The notes beneath the pieces were generated by a model that did no database searches, was not told where the DNA came from, and worked only from the letters and a program-made list of their open reading frames with translations. The translations under genes and the position numbers were made by a program. From Mucilaginibacter frigoritolerans (GTDB lineage: Bacteria; Bacteroidota; Bacteroidia; Sphingobacteriales; Sphingobacteriaceae): a stretch of 64,000 nucleotides of DNA. The stretch lies in contig NZ_VLLI01000002.1 of the NCBI RefSeq assembly GCF_007830615.1, positions 310,001 to 374,000 of the forward strand, given 5' to 3'. Shown here in pieces: positions 8,602 through 17,921 of the stretch; the stretch's first letter is position 1, and the number at the start of each line of letters is the position of its first letter.

Positions 8602-9012
8602 CTAAAACTTAGCCTGCATCCATGATTGCAGCAGAATTACGGCCGAAATGGTATCTACCAATTCCTTATTCTGGCGGTGCTTTTTATTCATGCCACTTTG
8701 GGCTATGGTAGCCGATGCCATTTTGGAGGTAAAACGCTCGTCGAGCATTTCAATAGGGATCTCCGGAAAAGTTTTGCCGAGCAAATTCACAAAGCCCTTT
8801 ACATGGATGGCCGATTGCGATGGGGTGTTATCCATCTGCTTGGGTTCACCCACTATAAAGCGTTCAACCTGTTCTGTTTGCAGGTATTTTTTCAGGTACT
8901 CGATGATCTGGTTAGGGTGTATGGTATCCAAACCAGTAGCGATGATCTGCAAGGGATCGGTAACCGCAATACCAATGCGTTTGGTACCATAATCAAAAGC
9001 CATTATCCTCAT
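8602..9012 (-). CDS. ruvX: Holliday junction resolvase-like RuvX (YqgF)
   Basis: A 136-residue RNase H-fold protein of the YqgF/RuvX family. The first strand carries the catalytic aspartate in MRIMAFDYGTKRIGIA (Asp7), followed by the VGEPKQMDN loop, the DERFTS motif with its conserved glutamate, and a C-terminal VDTISAVILLQ helix that supplies the last acidic residue. The family is essential in many bacteria; in E. coli it takes part in processing the 5' end of pre-16S rRNA, while the resolvase role is by homology. The start at 9012 keeps the full first strand. The length is normal. It stands alone, divergent from holB. Confidence 0.93.
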   Translation of the reverse strand: MRIMAFDYGTKRIGIAVTDPLQIIATGLDTIHPNQIIEYLKKYLQTEQVERFIVGEPKQMDNTPSQSAIHVKGFVNLLGKTFPEIPIEMLDERFTSKMASATIAQSGMNKKHRQNKELVDTISAVILLQSWMQAKF

Positions 9013-9254
9013 TTTGTTAGCTTTGAGATTTAAAATGTTAAAGGTGGTGTAAACTTTTCACATTTCAAATGTAACCTTAATTACGCATTCTTCGTTTAAG
9101 CGAAAAAAGTAAACGGGCCAAAAATAAATCCGATGATCGGACCACCGAGGCGTTTTTTTCTTTTTTCTACAATTTTTTTCTTCGAATGATGTGCCCGCAT
9201 CAAAATCTTTTGGTGTAGCTATCAAATCTCGTATCTAATAAGTATTTTGCACCA

Positions 9255-10391
9255 ATGCAGTTTAAGCAAATAGTTGGACAGGATGCGATAAAGCAACGGC
9301 TGATTAACTCGGTGAAAGAGAACCGTGTAAGTCATGCCCAATTGTTTTTAGGACCGGGCGGCTCGGGTAGTTTACCCCTGGCGGTTGCCTACGCGCAATA
9401 CCTTTCGTGCGAGGATAAGCAGCCCGACGATTCCTGCGGGGAATGTTCATCATGCCGCAAGTATCAGAAACTGATGCACCCCGACCTGCATTTTTCTTAT
9501 CCCTTTTTTGCCAAGCATAAAGATGATACCGCTATTACTTTTATTGAACAATGGCGCGAAGCATTCATCACCAATCCTTATTTAAACCTCGATACCTGGC
9601 GCGATTACCTGGATGCCGAAAACAAACAGGCGAATATCAATATTGCCGAGTGCCATCAGATTATTAAGAAACTAAGCTTCAAGCCGTTTGAATCGGCCTA
9701 CAAAATATTGATTCTCTGGCTGCCCGAATATCTGGATAAAGAGGGTAATGCCCTGCTCAAAATTATTGAGGAACCGCAGCCGAATACGCTGTTTATACTG
9801 GTAGCCCAAAATCAGGATCAGATATTAAATACCATTTTATCGCGTACGCAGCTGATTAAAATTCCGGCGCTTACCTATGATGATATTAAAAGTCATCTGA
9901 TGGAAAAGCATAACCAGACCGAAGAAGCAGCGGCTGAAATTGCTTACCTGTGCAACGGAAATTTATCCGAAGCATTAACCATGCTGCAGCAGGACAACAA
10001 GGGTTACCATACCAGTTTTGTGCAATGGCTGCGCTTGTGTTTTGGCAATAAGGGCCTAGAAGTAATGGGCTTTGTTGACCAGGTTGCGAAAATGGGGCGG
10101 GAAAACCAAAAGAATTTTTTAAGATACGGCATCAGCTTTTTACGCGAATGTTGTTTGCTTTTATCGGGAGCCGGAAGCCTGGTACATTTACCTGCGCAGG
10201 AGCTGGAAACCGCAAAGAAAATGACCAATGTGATGGATGTTGATCAGTCGCAGGCCATCATTACGGAGCTTGAAAAAGCACATTATCATGTAGAGCGAAA
10301 TGCTAACCCTAAAATTTTATTTTTAGATGTATCTTTACAGATTATAAAAGTATTAAATTATAAAACGATCCGTCAAAATGCGGACACCTAA
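9255..10391 (+). CDS. holB: DNA polymerase III delta-prime subunit
   Basis: A 378-residue clamp-loader subunit. The AAA+ core starts at the N-terminus. The P-loop reads GPGGSGS where ATP-binding subunits have GKT, so the lysine is missing, as expected for delta-prime, which does not hydrolyse ATP. A zinc-binding group follows (C51 region then CGECSSC). The sensor segment LLKIIEEPQPNTLFILVAQ and the SRTQ arginine-finger motif are conserved. In the clamp loader it works with delta and DnaX to place the beta clamp on DNA. It begins a tight run with ricT (16 bases later) and gldH, an arrangement I recall as conserved in Bacteroidetes. Confidence 0.92.
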   Translation: MQFKQIVGQDAIKQRLINSVKENRVSHAQLFLGPGGSGSLPLAVAYAQYLSCEDKQPDDSCGECSSCRKYQKLMHPDLHFSYPFFAKHKDDTAITFIEQWREAFITNPYLNLDTWRDYLDAENKQANINIAECHQIIKKLSFKPFESAYKILILWLPEYLDKEGNALLKIIEEPQPNTLFILVAQNQDQILNTILSRTQLIKIPALTYDDIKSHLMEKHNQTEEAAAEIAYLCNGNLSEALTMLQQDNKGYHTSFVQWLRLCFGNKGLEVMGFVDQVAKMGRENQKNFLRYGISFLRECCLLLSGAGSLVHLPAQELETAKKMTNVMDVDQSQAIITELEKAHYHVERNANPKILFLDVSLQIIKVLNYKTIRQNADT

Positions 10392-10406
10392 TATATCAAA
10401 TTAATT

Positions 10407-11771
10407 ATGGGATGTGGAAGTTGCTCAACGGGGGGCGGATGTTCACCCGCGGGTTGCAAAAGTAATGGCTCATGCCTTACCAATGGTTGCAGCAAACTGG
10501 ATGTTTACGATTGGCTATCGCACATGGATATGCCAACAAATTATAAGCCTTTTCATATTGTTGAAGTAAAATTTAAAGGATCACGAAAAGAATTTTACCT
10601 GAATAATGATAACATTTACCTTGAGGCGGGTGAACTGGTGGTTGTTGAAGCTGCTACCGGCGGCTATGACGTGGGCCACGTTTCCATAACCGGCGAACTG
10701 GTGCGCATGCAAATGACCAAGCGCCGGGTTAAGGAAGAAGAGGTTGCCAAAAAAATATACCGCAAAGCCACCGTTGCTGATGTGGAGAAATGGAAAGCGG
10801 CCAAAGACCTGGAATGGGAAACCATGCACAAATCGCGCACGCTGGCATTGCAGCTAAACCTGAGTATGAAGCTAAGTGATGTGGATTACCAGGGCGACAA
10901 AACCAAGGCCACTTTTTATTATACGGCCGAAGGCCGCGTTGATTTCAGAGAGCTAATTAAAAAAATGGCCGAGCAGTTTAGGATCCGTATAGAGATGCGG
11001 CAGATAGGCATGCGCCAGGAAGCAAGTCGTTTAGGCGGTATTGGTTCCTGCGGTCGTGAGCTTTGCTGCTCTACCTGGCTTACCGATTTTAAAACGGTTT
11101 CAACCTCTGCAGCACGCTATCAAAATTTATCATTAAATACTTTAAAACTGGCCGGCCAGTGTGGTAAGTTAAAATGCTGCCTTAACTATGAGCTGGATAC
11201 TTACATGGATGCGCTTAAATACATTCCTGATAATGTAAACTTTTTAAAAACGGAAAAAGGAGATGCCCGCCTACAGAAAACAGATATCTTTAAAAAGCTG
11301 ATGTGGTTCAGCTATCCGCGCGAAGAATCGTGGGTACCATTGCCGATAAGCCGGGTTAAAGAAATCCAAAAGATGAACAAAGAAGGTATTGTTCCGGCTG
11401 ATTTGGGCGAAATAATAGAAATTGAAACCAAACCGGTTAAAATTTTAGATTACGAAAACGTAGTAGGGCAGGACAGCTTAACCCGCCTTGACGAGCGCCG
11501 TAACAGCAACGCTAAAAAGAAAAACAACAAAAACCGCAATAAAAGCAAAGCCAACGGCCAGTCAGAAAATGCACTTCAACAACGTGCTGCTGCTCCTGCT
11601 ACACCGGCGGCAAATCCGCAACCTGCAAAAACTGCCGCAGAGCGGCCGGAGGGTGAGGCTAAAAGCACTAATAACAGGCACAAAAAATTCCGCCCAAACA
11701 GGAACAACAAAAACCGGCAGGATAATAACCGCAGCGAAAGAAACCAGGGTGACAACACAGATAAACAGTAA
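10407..11771 (+). CDS. ricT: PSP1-domain protein, RicT/YaaT-like
   Basis: A 454-residue protein of the PSP1 family. The first 30 residues are unusually cysteine-rich (six cysteines, starting MGCGSCSTGGGC). The PSP1 core contains the conserved RLGGIGSCGRELCCSTWL and GQCGKLKCCLNYE motifs. In Bacillus subtilis RicT forms a complex with RicA and RicF that carries iron-sulfur clusters and affects RNase Y and development; that role is not shown for this phylum. The last 90 residues are a low-complexity tail rich in Lys, Asn, Arg and Ala, probably disordered and suited to RNA or acidic partners. The stop and the gldH start share one base, indicating translational coupling. Confidence 0.88.
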   Translation: MGCGSCSTGGGCSPAGCKSNGSCLTNGCSKLDVYDWLSHMDMPTNYKPFHIVEVKFKGSRKEFYLNNDNIYLEAGELVVVEAATGGYDVGHVSITGELVRMQMTKRRVKEEEVAKKIYRKATVADVEKWKAAKDLEWETMHKSRTLALQLNLSMKLSDVDYQGDKTKATFYYTAEGRVDFRELIKKMAEQFRIRIEMRQIGMRQEASRLGGIGSCGRELCCSTWLTDFKTVSTSAARYQNLSLNTLKLAGQCGKLKCCLNYELDTYMDALKYIPDNVNFLKTEKGDARLQKTDIFKKLMWFSYPREESWVPLPISRVKEIQKMNKEGIVPADLGEIIEIETKPVKILDYENVVGQDSLTRLDERRNSNAKKKNNKNRNKSKANGQSENALQQRAAAPATPAANPQPAKTAAERPEGEAKSTNNRHKKFRPNRNNKNRQDNNRSERNQGDNTDKQ

Positions 11772-12253
11772 TGAAACGGGTATTTAAACTATTTCTTCTT
11801 CCGGCATTTGCCGCCATTTTATTATCGCAAAGCGGGTGTACAGATAAAGGCGCTGTTATTGATCAGCACAACATGGTTCCCGATCATGACTGGACCTATC
11901 TTAACAAATTCAGCTTCAACTTTAAAATTGATGATGAAAAAAGCGCGTACAATGTGTACATGAACCTGAGGGTAACATCGAGCTATAAATACTCTAACAT
12001 GTTTGTGCTGATTACCCAAACCGGGCCCGATAAAAAACCAAAGGTTAAGCGCTATGAATTAAAGCTGGCCAGCAAATCCGGTGAATGGTTGGGAACAGGG
12101 TCTGGTAATTTGTATAATTATCAGCTTTCATTTTTAACCAATTATAAATTCCCTGTTAAAGGCAATTATACTTTTACTATAGAACAAAATATGCGCGACA
12201 ACCCACTGCATGAGGTAAGTGACGTAGGTTTAAGGGTAGAGAAGGTGCAGTAA
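11771..12253 (+). CDS. gldH: Gliding motility lipoprotein GldH
   Basis: A 160-residue lipoprotein. The hydrophobic leader ends in a lipobox cysteine (LLSQSGC), so the mature protein should be anchored to a membrane. The body matches the GldH family (a beta-rich domain with NKFSFNFKIDD and the late HEVSDVGLRVEKV). In Flavobacterium johnsoniae GldH is needed for gliding and for a working type IX secretion machinery. No other gld or spr/por genes are in this window, and the organism may not glide. The gene is coupled to ricT by a one-base overlap (TAATG) and is the last of the holB-ricT-gldH run. Confidence 0.9.
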   Translation: MKRVFKLFLLPAFAAILLSQSGCTDKGAVIDQHNMVPDHDWTYLNKFSFNFKIDDEKSAYNVYMNLRVTSSYKYSNMFVLITQTGPDKKPKVKRYELKLASKSGEWLGTGSGNLYNYQLSFLTNYKFPVKGNYTFTIEQNMRDNPLHEVSDVGLRVEKVQ

Positions 12254-12320
12254 AATTTGGCCGGGCTTTATTTTCGCGAAACTCTTTTTTAATTTCTTAC
12301 GTAATACGCTGTCTTATAGC

Positions 12321-13409
12321 ATGAAAAAGATTTTACTTGTTGCATTATTTATCCCAATCCTTGCAAAATCACAGCCACAGGCAGCAATTACCGATAGTGC
12401 ACGGTATGCCGATTCTATAGTTTTTTTTAGCAAAGCGATTGTTGCTCAACCCCATAACAGCGCTGCTTACTATAAAAGGGGGGGTATCCGGTTTATATTG
12501 AAAGATTATACCGGGGCAATTACTGATTTAGATAGCGCTATAACTTTTAACAACAAATATGAGGAAGCCTATCTTGAACGGGGCCGGGCAAAATATGCGC
12601 TAAACAATTACGATGCTGCCGTTGAGGATTATACTGCGGTAATTAAGTTAAACCCAAATAATGCATCAGCTTTCAACAACAGGGGCCTTGCCAAACAAAA
12701 AAAGGATTTGAAAGGATCGCTGGAAGATTTAGACAAGGCCATAGCGTTGAGTCCGAAAGATCCGGTTTTTTACAGTAACCGTGGCGATACCAAACGCCGG
12801 GGACAGGATTACAAAGGCGCCCTTGCTGATTATAACACAGCCATAAATTTAAACCCTGATTTTGTTAACGCTTATTATGCCCGTGGTATAGTAAAATACG
12901 ATCTGCAGGATTATGCCGGCGAAGTGCTGGATGATACCAAAGCCATCAGCCTTGATCCGAAATATGCCAATGCTTATTATAACAGGGCCCTGGCCCGTGC
13001 TAAACTGAGTATTTATGCGGATGCTGTGGATGATTGTTCAGATTACATCGAACTACAGCCCCTTGACCCTGATGGATATTATGAACGTGGCAATAATGAG
13101 TTTAACCTGGAGGATTACAAAACCGCTATTGAAGATTACAGCACCTGCATAAAAATTGATAAAAAATATACTGCGGCTTACTTAAACCGGGGGTTGGCTA
13201 AAAGTAACTCGGGCGATTTTGACGGAGCTATTAAAGATTACGATACCTCTATAAAAATTGACCCCAAATTTGCCGACGCCTATAATAACCGTGGTGTTAT
13301 TATGGTGCAGATGAAGGATTTAAAAAGAGCCTGCGCCGATTTTAAAAAAGCCCTGTCATTAGGTAGCGACCAGGCTGCTGATAATATTTCCAAATATTGT
13401 AATAATTAA
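12321..13409 (+). CDS. Secreted tetratricopeptide-repeat protein
   Basis: A 362-residue protein with a signal peptide (MKKILLVALFIPILAKSQ) followed by about nine TPR units covering residues 40-355. The repeats are of the type with Asn-Arg-Gly or Tyr-x-Arg-Gly turns (for example FNNRGLAKQKKDLKGSLEDL), each about 34 residues with a conserved pattern DY..A..D...AI.L.P. Such solenoids bind other proteins; the partner is unknown. The protein probably resides in the periplasm. It lies 67 bases after gldH and is followed by an inverted repeat with a T tract that likely ends the transcript. Confidence 0.88.
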   Translation: MKKILLVALFIPILAKSQPQAAITDSARYADSIVFFSKAIVAQPHNSAAYYKRGGIRFILKDYTGAITDLDSAITFNNKYEEAYLERGRAKYALNNYDAAVEDYTAVIKLNPNNASAFNNRGLAKQKKDLKGSLEDLDKAIALSPKDPVFYSNRGDTKRRGQDYKGALADYNTAINLNPDFVNAYYARGIVKYDLQDYAGEVLDDTKAISLDPKYANAYYNRALARAKLSIYADAVDDCSDYIELQPLDPDGYYERGNNEFNLEDYKTAIEDYSTCIKIDKKYTAAYLNRGLAKSNSGDFDGAIKDYDTSIKIDPKFADAYNNRGVIMVQMKDLKRACADFKKALSLGSDQAADNISKYCNN

Positions 13410-13410
13410 A

Positions 13411-13499
13411 AGGGGGGGTCACCCTGAGGCACTCGAAGGGTGAGCGCAGAGGCCCTTACCCGCACGCTTCGAGACCCTCAGCATGACACCCCTTTTTTT
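13411..13499. repeat. REP-like inverted repeat that may also act as terminator
   Basis: The left arm (GGGGTCACCCTGAGG then CTCGAAGG) pairs imperfectly with the right arm (CTTCGAGACCCTCAGCATGAC then ACCCC). The element is followed by TTTTTTT and sits directly after the TPR gene stop. The CTGAGG...CTCGAAG wording is a common dispersed palindrome in Bacteroidetes genomes, known from general experience with them. Confidence 0.7.
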
Positions 13500-13575
13500 G
13501 ATCTTCTAATACCCATAGATATAATTTTTTACATTCCTAATTTCATACCTTCGTTTTGCTAATATTTTTATCAAA

Positions 13576-14949
13576 ATGGATGTGTACGTTTTAGTTGCGG
13601 CTATAGTAATCCTTTTAATTGCCGTTTTTTTATTTTTAAAGAAACCGGTTCCTGCCAATGGTATTTCTGCGGATGAGTTTAATCGTTTAAAAAATGATAA
13701 TAACCTGCTTAATATTGAACTGGCCAAAGCGCAGCAATATGCGGTGGGTATTATCGCTGAAAAAGAAAGCATCACCAATTTGCTGAAAGAAGAAAAAGGT
13801 CGTTTACATGATGAGTTGCTTTATGAGCGTACCCAACTGGCGGCAGCCAATCAATCTTTAGAAAGTGCGCGATCATACTACAAATCTCAGCAGGAAAAAA
13901 TACAGGAGCAGAAGGTAGACGTTGAGCAGATCAGGGATAATTTTCAGCGGGAGTTTCAAAACATTGCCAATAAACTGCTCGATGAAAAATCAAAGGGCTT
14001 TATTGAAACCAACCGTACCAACCTGGATATCCTGCTTAATCCGCTAAAAGAAAACATCAAGGCCTTTGAAGAAAAAGTGGATAAGGTTTACAAAGCTGAA
14101 TCGGACGAAAGAAATGTTTTGCGCGGGGAAATAACACAGCTAATGAGCCTGAATAAACAGATTAGCGAAGAGGCACAAAATTTAACCAAGGCACTTAAGG
14201 GCGATAACAAAAAGCAGGGCAACTGGGGCGAGGTAATACTGGAAAAAGTTTTAGAACGATCGGGCCTGGTGAAAGACCGGGAGTACCGCTTACAGGCCAG
14301 CTTAACCGGTACTGATGGCAGCCGCTTACAACCAGATGCCATTATTGATTTGCCGGATGATAAGCATTTAATTATCGACTCCAAAGTATCCTTAATTGCC
14401 TACGAACGCCTGGTAAATGCCGAAACGGAAGAGGAACGCAAGCTTTATTCAAAAGCACATGTAGAATCTATCCGCGCGCATGTGCTCAATTTATCTTCCA
14501 AAAACTATCACGATCTGTACCAGATCAACTCGCCCGACTTTGTGTTGCTTTTTGTACCGATTGAATCATCCTTCAGTTTTGCGGTACAGATTGATGCTGG
14601 TTTATTCAGCGATGCCTGGGACAAACGGGTGGTAATTGTAAGCCCATCTACCTTGCTGGCAACGCTGCGTACCATAGCCAGCATCTGGAAACAGGAGCGC
14701 CAAAACCGCAATGTATTAGAAATTGCCCGCTTAAGCGGAGCTATGTATGATAAGTTTGTGGGCTTTGTTGGCGATATGGAAAGCATCGGCAAAAACATCA
14801 AACAAAGTCAAAATGCTTATGAAAGTGCGCTCAATAAGCTGGTTGACGGATCAGGGAATCTCACTAAAACAGCTGAAAGAATAAAAAATCTGGGCGCTAA
14901 AGCAAATAAGCAGATCGATCAGAAATATATCGGCGACGGGGAGGAGTAG
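13576..14949 (+). CDS. rmuC: DNA recombination protein RmuC
   Basis: A 457-residue protein with an N-terminal membrane helix (residues about 2-22), a long coiled coil (about 35-170) and the RmuC nuclease-like domain. The domain signature GNWGEVILEKVLERSGL, the DAIIDLPDDKHLIIDSKVSL strand-loop and the PSTLLATLRTIASIWKQ helix are all present. RmuC limits recombination at inverted repeats in E. coli; the domain is related to PD-(D/E)XK nucleases. The length is normal. A TACCTTCG sequence at 13546-13553, 23 bases upstream of the ATG, resembles the -7 element with one mismatch. It faces the GIY-YIG gene tail to tail with two bases between. Confidence 0.92.
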   Translation: MDVYVLVAAIVILLIAVFLFLKKPVPANGISADEFNRLKNDNNLLNIELAKAQQYAVGIIAEKESITNLLKEEKGRLHDELLYERTQLAAANQSLESARSYYKSQQEKIQEQKVDVEQIRDNFQREFQNIANKLLDEKSKGFIETNRTNLDILLNPLKENIKAFEEKVDKVYKAESDERNVLRGEITQLMSLNKQISEEAQNLTKALKGDNKKQGNWGEVILEKVLERSGLVKDREYRLQASLTGTDGSRLQPDAIIDLPDDKHLIIDSKVSLIAYERLVNAETEEERKLYSKAHVESIRAHVLNLSSKNYHDLYQINSPDFVLLFVPIESSFSFAVQIDAGLFSDAWDKRVVIVSPSTLLATLRTIASIWKQERQNRNVLEIARLSGAMYDKFVGFVGDMESIGKNIKQSQNAYESALNKLVDGSGNLTKTAERIKNLGAKANKQIDQKYIGDGEE

Positions 14950-14951
14950 AG

Positions 14952-15254
14952 TTATGATTTTATCAAATCATCATACAACTCTTTCCATTCCGGATTGAGT
15001 TCATTGATTAGTTTTATTTTATACTCCCTGTTACCGCTTTTTATTACTTTTTCGGCAGCCAATGCTTCTTCAATAGTTGAATAAAAGGCGTGGTACACTA
15101 GTTTATTACAGTCATATTTTGCCGTAAAACTATTCGGGTAAGTTTTATTTTTATGATAAAAAACCCTTCTTACAATATCAGAAGTAACCCCTGTGTATAA
15201 AACACTATGTGCTATATTAGTAGTGATATAAACGCAGCAGTTCTTTGAATCCAT
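14952..15254 (-). CDS. GIY-YIG nuclease-domain protein
   Basis: A 100-residue single-domain protein of the small UvrC-like GIY-YIG family that is abundant in Bacteroidetes. The signature is seen as CCVYITTNIAHSVLYTGVTSDIVRRV: the tyrosine of the first strand, the YTG of the second and the conserved arginine of the following helix are present, and a glutamate stands in AEKVIKSGNREYK. Family members are presumed endonucleases, but the small free-standing ones have no demonstrated role. The ATG at 15254 is chosen; an in-frame TTG five codons earlier is less likely. No partner gene is next to it. Confidence 0.88.
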   Translation of the reverse strand: MDSKNCCVYITTNIAHSVLYTGVTSDIVRRVFYHKNKTYPNSFTAKYDCNKLVYHAFYSTIEEALAAEKVIKSGNREYKIKLINELNPEWKELYDDLIKS

Positions 15255-15415
15255 ACTGCAAAATAACAAATTTTTCTCAATTGCTTTATGTACGGGGATC
15301 TTATCTTATTCGTTGCAATATAAGGGTAGTTAGGTTTTTCCCACCAGAACTATAGTTGGGCAATAGGCAATGTTCAGATGTAAATAGTAATCTTTTTTAG
15401 GGGAGCCTTCCGTTG

Positions 15416-16249
15416 TTACTTAATATCATTTTTAATATCCAGATTCATTACAGCGGTGCCTTTCAAAGTTAAGGTGCTAATGTTGCCGTTTACCGTCATG
15501 TTAATTGTTGTATTGTAACTCAGTGGAAAGCTATCTTTTATACTGAAAACCATTTTACCGGTTCCACGTCCTGCAATAGTAAGTTGAGTTTGTTTAACAT
15601 CAACCTTCATATCAATGGTTTGCGTCATATCAAAATATGCCTTGCCGTCAGCAATACTTACCAGGGTATAAACAGCTTTTGAATTTACATTGCTCATATT
15701 CATAGGCATATTAAACGGTAAATCCTGCGTAAAGGAATCTCCAACATGCAGGGGATAATCGGGAAACTTTATATGCTTCTGAAAGGAGCTGAGCATTTTT
15801 GCAGCGATTTTTCCGGAAGTATCATTCTTTTTTCCGGTTACAGAATCTCCCTTTATTTTTCCATCAGGTAAAACGTGGGCATAAATAGTTACCGCCGGCT
15901 TCTGTGGAATAGGAATTGGTGCATCTTTTCCATTTACTGTTATGCTGGGATGCTCTTCGTGGTAAGTTGTCATCATCGGGAAGCTATTATCTGCAGCCAA
16001 TACGCCGGTTTTTGTTGCCCCGATTGTATTTACACTCATTATAATAACGGCCGGCATAGTAATTCCTTGCTCCTGTAGCTTGTCTAAAACCTCCTGATTT
16101 CCGCTCACATCTCCGTTAATATTAGCTTTCATACCTATTACAACGTTGTAAGTACGTTGCGGCAAGTACTTCATTTTAAACAAAACCGCTTGCTGTGCGC
16201 TAGCTTTTACAACTATAAATAAAAGCAACAGCCCTATTATTTTTTTCAT
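15416..16249 (-). CDS. Secreted protein of unknown function, DUF6263-like
   Basis: A 277-residue protein with a clear signal peptide (MKKIIGLLLLFIVVKASAQ). The mature part looks all-beta, with alternating hydrophobic residues and repeated Thr-rich strands near the C-terminus (for example SYNTTINMTVNGNISTLTL). The overall pattern (a Leu-Lys-Tyr-rich first strand, a GDSF turn in the middle, a late lipid-binding-like barrel) reminds me of DUF6263 proteins, but I am not certain. It is likely periplasmic. A longer frame exists upstream, but it runs through a dispersed repeat and lacks a signal peptide, so the ATG at 16249 is used. No operon partners. Confidence 0.7.
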   Translation of the reverse strand: MKKIIGLLLLFIVVKASAQQAVLFKMKYLPQRTYNVVIGMKANINGDVSGNQEVLDKLQEQGITMPAVIIMSVNTIGATKTGVLAADNSFPMMTTYHEEHPSITVNGKDAPIPIPQKPAVTIYAHVLPDGKIKGDSVTGKKNDTSGKIAAKMLSSFQKHIKFPDYPLHVGDSFTQDLPFNMPMNMSNVNSKAVYTLVSIADGKAYFDMTQTIDMKVDVKQTQLTIAGRGTGKMVFSIKDSFPLSYNTTINMTVNGNISTLTLKGTAVMNLDIKNDIK

Positions 16250-16340
16250 ACGATATGCTTTTCTTTTTAAACCCAATGATAAAAGAATTGTTTTTGGATG
16301 TAGTGGTAAAAGCATTTCGTTTCGTTGATTGTACTCTGTA

Positions 16341-16369
16341 GAGATTGCTTCGTTCCTCGCAAGGACGTG
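16341..16369. repeat. Dispersed-repeat fragment upstream of a secreted protein
   Basis: GAGATTGCTTCGTTCCTCGC followed by AAGGACGTG is a sequence motif that recurs between genes in Bacteroidetes genomes (normally ending in CAATGACG). Only a single arm is seen here, so it is a fragment of such an element. This rests on recalled experience, not on another copy in the window. Confidence 0.4.
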
Positions 16370-16458
16370 TTGGGATAGGTGATTAGGATAGCCTTTTTCA
16401 CTCACCCGTTTATAAGAAATTTAACCGGGAATCTGTTCTAATAGTAGGGATAAAAACA

Positions 16459-16839
16459 CTATTCTGCCGACAGTGGCTCAGGTGGGCCAGAGCGAGATAA
16501 AAAATCATTATTAATTGAATGGTAGAATTGATAAACAGCTTGATTCAGCTCGTATTGATCACACCAGTAATCTCTTATTATACCGTATTCATCATAAAAA
16601 GACAGATTGAACCCTTCCTCAATATCATTATACCAAATTACCCGTTTTCCAAGAATAGCCACGACAAAAAAGCCATCCCGTTCTTTAGCATAACCATTCT
16701 CATCTTTCCACTTTTCAGGATTGATTTTTATATGCTTCCAAAAAACAAGCACTTCTTTTTCATAATTTCCGCTTTCGAGTGCTGCTTCTCCTTCGGAAAT
16801 CAGTTCCTTTAACTCTTCAAATGAAATTGATTCCCACAT
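16459..16839 (-). CDS. Hypothetical cytoplasmic protein
   Basis: I do not recognise this 126-residue protein. It has no signal peptide or membrane segment. It is acidic and rich in aromatic residues (WESISFEELKELI at the start, then several Trp and Tyr in the second half, such as RVIWYNDIEEGF and YEYG-like turns), which suggests a compact alpha-beta domain. The ATG at 16839 lies 8 bases after the thiL stop on the same strand, so it is likely cotranscribed with thiL, though nothing ties it to thiamine. A longer frame would overlap thiL and is not preferred. Confidence 0.65.
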   Translation of the reverse strand: MWESISFEELKELISEGEAALESGNYEKEVLVFWKHIKINPEKWKDENGYAKERDGFFVVAILGKRVIWYNDIEEGFNLSFYDEYGIIRDYWCDQYELNQAVYQFYHSINNDFLSRSGPPEPLSAE

Positions 16840-16846
16840 GAAGTTT

Positions 16847-17899
16847 TTATTCCTGCTTTTTAAATGCATTCCAGCCCTGGGCGGTTAAGGGGTGCTGATT
16901 GCCACTTTTTGTGATGAGGTTACAGCCTGCTGCGGGCTCCGTGATGTAACCAATAATGGTAATATCCATTTTAAACTTAATTTGATCGTAGTCGGCTTGT
17001 TTAACGGTAAATAAGAGCTCGTAGTCTTCACCACCACTCAGGGCGCAAACTGTAGGGTCAAGGTTAAACTCTCGGGCAGTTTCAAATGTCATCGGATCCA
17101 GCGGGATTTTTTCCTCGTATAAATTACAGCCCTTGTTGCTCTCTTTGCAAATGTGTAATATCTCGGAAGCCAAACCATCGGAGATGTCAATCATAGATGT
17201 CGGTTTTACATTGATCTCTTTTAGTAAATCAATAATATCCCTTCGGGCCTCGGGTTTCAGCTGGCGCTCAACAATATAATCTTTCCCTTCCAGGTCGGGC
17301 TGAATATTGGGATTTTCCAGATAGATCAGTTTTTCGCGCTCCAATAATTGCAGGCCAACATATGCGCCACCCAAATCACCAGATACACAAAGCAAATCCC
17401 CTTCTTCGGCACCATTTCGATAAACCACATCTTTTTCATCAGCATAGCCTATTGACGTTACACTAATTACCAGGCCCTGCTTGGATGATGAAGTATCGCC
17501 GCCAACCAAATCAACATTGTAATTGTCGCAGGCCAGGTAAATACCTTCGTATAATTCTTCCACAGCATCCAGCGGAAATTTGCTGGAAATACCGATGGAA
17601 ACCGTAACCTGCGAGGCGGTACCGTTCATGGCGTAAATATCACTCAGGTTTACTTGTATAGCTTTGTAACCCAAATGCTTAAGGGGTGTATAAGCTAAAT
17701 CAAAATGGATGCCTTCTAACAGTAAGTCGGTAGAAATCAGCGTTCTTTTTCCTTCAAAGTCCAACACGGCCGCATCATCGCCAACCCCTTTGATGGTGCT
17801 TTTTTGGGTTAATTTTATATTTTTTGTAAGATAATTGATCAGGCCAAATTCACCTAACTCTTCAATATTTGTCCTGTCTTTGTTATCAAATAATGCCAT
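16847..17899 (-). CDS. thiL: Thiamine-monophosphate kinase
   Basis: A 350-residue enzyme that phosphorylates thiamine monophosphate to thiamine pyrophosphate with ATP, the last step of thiamine synthesis. Family features are the IKGVGDDAAV motif near the N-terminus, STDLLLEGIHFD with its metal-binding aspartate, VNLSDIYAMNG, the LVGGDTSSS loop and DISDGLASEILHI followed by ALSGGEDYELLF. The protein is the PurM-like (AIRS synthase) fold and acts in the cytoplasm as a dimer. The ATG at 17899 is used because a TATTTTTG promoter element lies at 17922-17929, inside the longer frame. No thi biosynthesis cluster is nearby; the next gene on the strand is a small hypothetical. Confidence 0.94.
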   Translation of the reverse strand: MALFDNKDRTNIEELGEFGLINYLTKNIKLTQKSTIKGVGDDAAVLDFEGKRTLISTDLLLEGIHFDLAYTPLKHLGYKAIQVNLSDIYAMNGTASQVTVSIGISSKFPLDAVEELYEGIYLACDNYNVDLVGGDTSSSKQGLVISVTSIGYADEKDVVYRNGAEEGDLLCVSGDLGGAYVGLQLLEREKLIYLENPNIQPDLEGKDYIVERQLKPEARRDIIDLLKEINVKPTSMIDISDGLASEILHICKESNKGCNLYEEKIPLDPMTFETAREFNLDPTVCALSGGEDYELLFTVKQADYDQIKFKMDITIIGYITEPAAGCNLITKSGNQHPLTAQGWNAFKKQE

Positions 17900-17921
17900 A
17901 TTCTTTTTATTTCTTAGCCTG

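Noticed and set aside
16250..16405. Longer N-terminus for the secreted protein at 15416
   Set aside because: The extra 52 codons run through a dispersed repeat and would bury a clear signal peptide.
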